Assembly (NCBI GenBank): GCA_946479335.1 | Contig: CAMLFP010000184.1 | Location: 1-10,498, forward strand | DNA length: 10,498 bases | Direction: 5' to 3' | Origin: an uncultured Archangium sp. | GTDB taxonomy: Bacteria; Myxococcota; Myxococcia; Myxococcales; Myxococcaceae | The notes under the pieces: model-generated | The model's database searches: none | What the model was told of the DNA's origin: nothing | Seen by the model: the letters and a program-made list of their open reading frames with translations, nothing else | Shown here: positions 7,782 to 10,498 of the stretch, piece by piece | How positions within the stretch are numbered: the stretch's first letter is position 1 | Layout of the letters: every line of letters starts with the position of its first letter | Position numbers and translations under genes: made by a program

Positions 7782-9317
7782 ATGAAGCTTCCGCAACGCA
7801 GCTCCGGCGTGTTGTTACCCGTCTTCTCGCTCCGCAGCGCGCACGACGTCGGCGTCGGCGACTTCGAGGCCTTCGAGCGCCTCTTCGCGTGGCTGCAGCA
7901 GGCCTCGCAGCGCGTGTTGATGGTGCTGCCGCTGCTGCCCACCACGCCCGGCGACCCGAGCCCGTACTCCACGCGCTCCGCCTTCGGGTTGAACCCGCTC
8001 TTCATCCACCTCGGGTGGCTGCCGGAGGGCGTGGCGTTCACCAAGAAAGAACAGGCCACCATCGCCGAGGCGCGCGCGTCGAAGTCGGTGCGCTACGACC
8101 TCGTCTTCCCGCTGAAGACCGCGGCGCTGGAGCGCGCCTTCGCCACCTTCGAGCAGCAGGGCGCCTCCGAGCGCCGCGCGGAGTTCGAGAAGTGGTGCGT
8201 CACGCAGGCCGACTGGCTCGACGGCTACGCGCTGTATTCGGCGCTCTCGGAGCACTTCGGCGCCAAGCCCTGGTGGGAGTGGCCGACCGGCCTCTCGACG
8301 CGCGAACCGAAGGCGCTGGCCGCCGCGTCAAACCAACACAAAGCGCGCGTGCGCTTTCACCAATACCTGCAATGGGTGGCCTTCGAGCAGTGGCAGCGCG
8401 TGCGCGCGCAGGCAAAGTCGTACGGCATCGCGTTGTGCGGCGACGAGCCCTTCATCATCGGGCAGGACTCGGCCGATTGCTGGTGCTTCCCCCGGTACCT
8501 GCGCCGCGACGCGCGCCTCGGCGTTCCCCCCGATGATTTCTCCGCCGACGGGCAAGACTGGGGCCTGCCGTGGTTCGACTTCGAGGCCCTCGCGAAAGAC
8601 GACGACGCCTGGCTCAAGCGGCGCGCGCGCCACGCCGCGGCCACCTACGACCTGCGCCGCGTCGACCACGCCATCGGCTATTTCAGACAATACATTCGCG
8701 ATGAATTGACGCCGAAGGGCAGATTTGTACCCGATGTACAGGAATTGCAGCGGGCGCTCGGCAAGAAGAACTTCACGCTGCTGTCGGAAGGCACTTCCAT
8801 CGTCGCCGAAGACCTCGGCGTGATTCCCCGCTTCGCGCGCGACGTGTTGGCGGAGCTGGGGCTGCCCGGCTACCAGGTGATGCGCTGGAGCCGCGAAGAC
8901 GGCGTGTACCGCGACCCGCGCCACTTCCCCGAGGTGTCGCTGGTCACCACCGGCACGCACGACACCGAGACGCTGCGGCAGTGGTGGGAGGGCTCGTCAG
9001 ACTGGGAGCGCGAGGCCATCGCCAACCTGTGGCCGGAGCTGAAGGCCTTCCCCCGGCCGGTGCCTCCGACGTGGAGCTTCGAGGTGCACGAGGCGCTCTT
9101 GCGCGCGGCGATGAACGCGCAGTCGGCGCACGCCATCTTCCCCTGGCAGGACCTCTTCGGTGAGACCGCGCGCACCAACACGCCGGGCACCATGGGGCCC
9201 GAGAACTGGAGCTACCGCATGACGCCGGAGGTGCAGACGCTGGGCACCGACGCGGCGCTGCAGCGCGCGGCGAACTGGTTGACGCGGCTGGCGCACGAGG
9301 GCCGCCGCACGAAGTGA
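7782..9317 (+). CDS. malQ: 4-alpha-glucanotransferase (amylomaltase, GH77)
   Basis: A 511-residue cytoplasmic enzyme that transfers alpha-1,4-glucan segments between maltodextrins or to glucose, used in glycogen and maltose metabolism. It begins with the family opening [23 protein letters not shown], which supports ATG 7782 as start. The catalytic triad is visible: nucleophile Asp295 in [11 protein letters not shown], acid/base Glu343 in IVAEDLGVI, and transition-state Asp394 in [24 protein letters not shown] and the [10 protein letters not shown] end motif are also characteristic. The length is normal for the short bacterial type. No Shine-Dalgarno precedes the ATG, suggesting a leaderless or weakly initiated mRNA. 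A 72-base patch at 8679-8750 has unusually low G+C and rare codons. The cyclase gene follows after eight bases, so the two are probably one transcript. The long in-frame extension upstream to 7302 overlaps the glycosylase and is rejected. Confidence 0.96.
   Translation: MKLPQRSSGVLLPVFSLRSAHDVGVGDFEAFERLFAWLQQASQRVLMVLPLLPTTPGDPSPYSTRSAFGLNPLFIHLGWLPEGVAFTKKEQATIAEARASKSVRYDLVFPLKTAALERAFATFEQQGASERRAEFEKWCVTQADWLDGYALYSALSEHFGAKPWWEWPTGLSTREPKALAAASNQHKARVRFHQYLQWVAFEQWQRVRAQAKSYGIALCGDEPFIIGQDSADCWCFPRYLRRDARLGVPPDDFSADGQDWGLPWFDFEALAKDDDAWLKRRARHAAATYDLRRVDHAIGYFRQYIRDELTPKGRFVPDVQELQRALGKKNFTLLSEGTSIVAEDLGVIPRFARDVLAELGLPGYQVMRWSREDGVYRDPRHFPEVSLVTTGTHDTETLRQWWEGSSDWEREAIANLWPELKAFPRPVPPTWSFEVHEALLRAAMNAQSAHAIFPWQDLFGETARTNTPGTMGPENWSYRMTPEVQTLGTDAALQRAANWLTRLAHEGRRTK
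8679..8750 (+). other. Low-GC rare-codon patch inside malQ
   Basis: By direct count 32 of 72 bases are G or C (44%), against roughly 70% around it. The 24 codons include two AGA, two GTA, TAT, ATT, TTT and CAA, types scarce in the rest of the window. The frame is intact and the patch directly follows the nucleophile motif. It may be a translation-slowing segment, a recombined piece, or an embedded nucleic-acid signal. Confidence 0.5.
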
Positions 9318-9319
9318 GG
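9316..9319 (+). promoter_or_regulatory. Ribosome binding site of the cyclase gene overlapping the malQ stop
   Basis: GAGG uses the last two bases of the malQ TGA and lies six bases before ATG 9326, a good distance. This supports coupled translation of malQ and the cyclase gene. Confidence 0.5.
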
Positions 9320-9325
9320 CTCGAG

Positions 9326-10498
9326 ATGAACCCGTGGCAGTCGAGCATCGACGAGGAGCGCGCCCGCAACTCGTGGTGGGTCGCGTCGTTCCGCCTCGGG
9401 GGCGTCTCGTTGCTGTTGGCGCTCTCGGCGTACCAGGCGCTGGTGGCGAAGCTCGACGACTGGCGCGCGAACCTCCCGGTGTTCGGCGTCTACGGCGCGG
9501 CCGCGCTGGTGCTGTGGCTGCTGGTGTGGCGCGTGCCGCAGGCCCGCCGCGCGTCGGGCGCGTCCATCGCCATCATCGACGTGCCGCTGTTGTTCTGGCT
9601 CCAGTGGGAGGCGGTGCCGGTGTCGTTCTCGCCGGGCGCGGCGGCGACGGTGACGGCGCTGGCCTACGAGGTGTGCATCTGGCTGGCGATGCTGACGCTG
9701 ACCACGCGCAACGTGTGGTTGGTCACCATCTCGTCGGCGGCGTTCTCGTATTTCCTCGAGCGCCACGCGGGGCTCTCGGTGGTGAGCAGCAGCATCCCCG
9801 GGGTGTTGTTGCTGCTGACGGGCGCGGTGTCGCATTACCTCGTGCAGCGCGTGCTGTACCTGCTCAAGCGCGCCGCGTCGGAGGCCGCGAGCCGCGAGAA
9901 GCTGGGCCGTTACTTCTCGCCCAACGTGGTGCAGCAGCTGCTCGACACCGAGAACGCGCGCGGGCCGGAGTCGCGGCAGGTGACGGTGCTGTTCAGCGAC
10001 ATCCGCGACTTCACGGCGATGTCGGAGCAGCTGACGCCCACGCAGGTGGTGGCGATGCTCAACGAGTACCACTCGGTGATGGTGGAGGTCGTCTTCCGCC
10101 ACGGCGGCACGCTCGACAAGTTCATCGGCGACGGGCTGATGGCGTACTTCGGCGCGCCCTTCGCCGACGCGCACCACGCGGCGCACGCGGTGGCCTGCGG
10201 CCGCGAGATGCTCACCGCGCTGGAGACGTTGAACCAGACGCGCGTGGCGCGCGGAGAACCGGCGCTGCGCATCGGCATCGGCATCCACTCCGGCGACGTG
10301 GTGGTGGGCAACGTCGGCAGCGCCGCGCGGCGCCTCGACTACACCGCCATCGGCGACACGGTGAACCTCGCGAGCCGCATCGAGTCGCTCACCAAGACCG
10401 TGGGCCGGCCGCTGCTGGTCTCGAAGGCCACGCGCGCGCTGGTGGGCGGCGACGGCTTCGAGGAGCTCGACAGCGTCGAGGTGAAGGGCAAGGCCGAG
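9326..10498 (+). CDS. Membrane-bound class III adenylate/guanylate cyclase (3' end missing)
   Basis: The frame is open to the right edge; 391 codons are visible. The product should make cAMP (possibly cGMP) from the nucleoside triphosphate. Up to six hydrophobic segments fill residues about 18-172 and form an unrecognised membrane sensor. A short helical linker follows with the [13 protein letters not shown] motif often seen just before class III catalytic domains. The catalytic domain starts near 217: metal-binding Asp225 (LFSDIRDFT) and Asp269 (IGDGLMA), base-selecting Lys265 (LDKF) and Thr340 (DYTAIGD), and transition-state Asn347 and Arg351 (TVNLASRIE). The Lys/Thr pair is that of class IIIb adenylate cyclases, the group that includes bicarbonate-responsive members, so ATP is the likelier substrate. 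All catalytic residues are present. The domain is nearly complete at the edge; further C-terminal domains cannot be excluded. Confidence 0.93.
   Translation, partial: MNPWQSSIDEERARNSWWVASFRLGGVSLLLALSAYQALVAKLDDWRANLPVFGVYGAAALVLWLLVWRVPQARRASGASIAIIDVPLLFWLQWEAVPVSFSPGAAATVTALAYEVCIWLAMLTLTTRNVWLVTISSAAFSYFLERHAGLSVVSSSIPGVLLLLTGAVSHYLVQRVLYLLKRAASEAASREKLGRYFSPNVVQQLLDTENARGPESRQVTVLFSDIRDFTAMSEQLTPTQVVAMLNEYHSVMVEVVFRHGGTLDKFIGDGLMAYFGAPFADAHHAAHAVACGREMLTALETLNQTRVARGEPALRIGIGIHSGDVVVGNVGSAARRLDYTAIGDTVNLASRIESLTKTVGRPLLVSKATRALVGGDGFEELDSVEVKGKAE

Noticed and set aside
7737..7796. TTG start for the glycosylase
   Set aside because: It would overlap the malQ coding region and adds residues outside the conserved family length.
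9212..10288. Minus-strand open frame of 358 codons opposite the cyclase
   Set aside because: It is antisense to well-defined malQ and cyclase motifs and is rich in Arg, His and Gln without domain signals.

Overview
The window is a dense stretch of high-GC chromosomal DNA (by eye about 70% G+C, with nearly every third codon position G or C). It holds ten protein-coding genes, two of them cut by the window edges. I see no RNA genes, mobile elements or CRISPR arrays, and no gene-free gap over about 125 bases. The gene content points to Myxococcota or a close relative. The best clues are a membrane Ser/Thr kinase of the HRDVSPQN type with a proline-rich linker and two PEGA-like domains, several orphan secreted or membrane proteins of the kind common there, a membrane-anchored class III cyclase, and an ECF sigma / zinc anti-sigma pair. 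This placement is inferred from protein style, not from a marker gene.

Layout. Positions 1-954 (+) are the 3' part of an unrecognised, probably exported protein. Positions 958-1974 (-) encode a protein with a signal peptide, a TPR-like helical region and two C-terminal membrane segments. It is divergent from a PEGA-type Ser/Thr kinase at 2097-3812 (+), with a 122-bp shared upstream region. From 7736 down to 3819 on the minus strand run five genes in a row: an AAG/MPG-type alkyladenine DNA glycosylase, an ECF sigma factor, a small soluble zinc-binding anti-sigma factor, an exported or anchored VWA-domain protein, and a six-helix membrane protein with a long cytoplasmic helical tail. The gaps are 33, 102, 59 and 1 nt. 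Divergent from the glycosylase, 45 bp away, is a 4-alpha-glucanotransferase (malQ, 7782-9317, +). Eight nt after it comes a membrane-bound class III adenylate/guanylate cyclase that runs off the right edge.

How the genes may work together. The most coherent unit is sigma - anti-sigma - VWA - membrane protein. The first two form a standard release-type transcription switch. The last two are separated by one base, look translationally coupled, and may form an envelope complex whose expression the sigma factor controls. The kinase and the divergent TPR/2-TM protein may be a second signalling pair. malQ and the cyclase appear co-transcribed, placing a glycogen/maltodextrin enzyme next to second-messenger synthesis. 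Possible regulatory sequences are an ECF-like promoter inside the end of the glycosylase gene, a sigma70-like promoter before the kinase, a 10-bp palindrome before the anti-sigma gene, and a CACACTG direct repeat touching the malQ start codon. All of these are pattern-based and untested.
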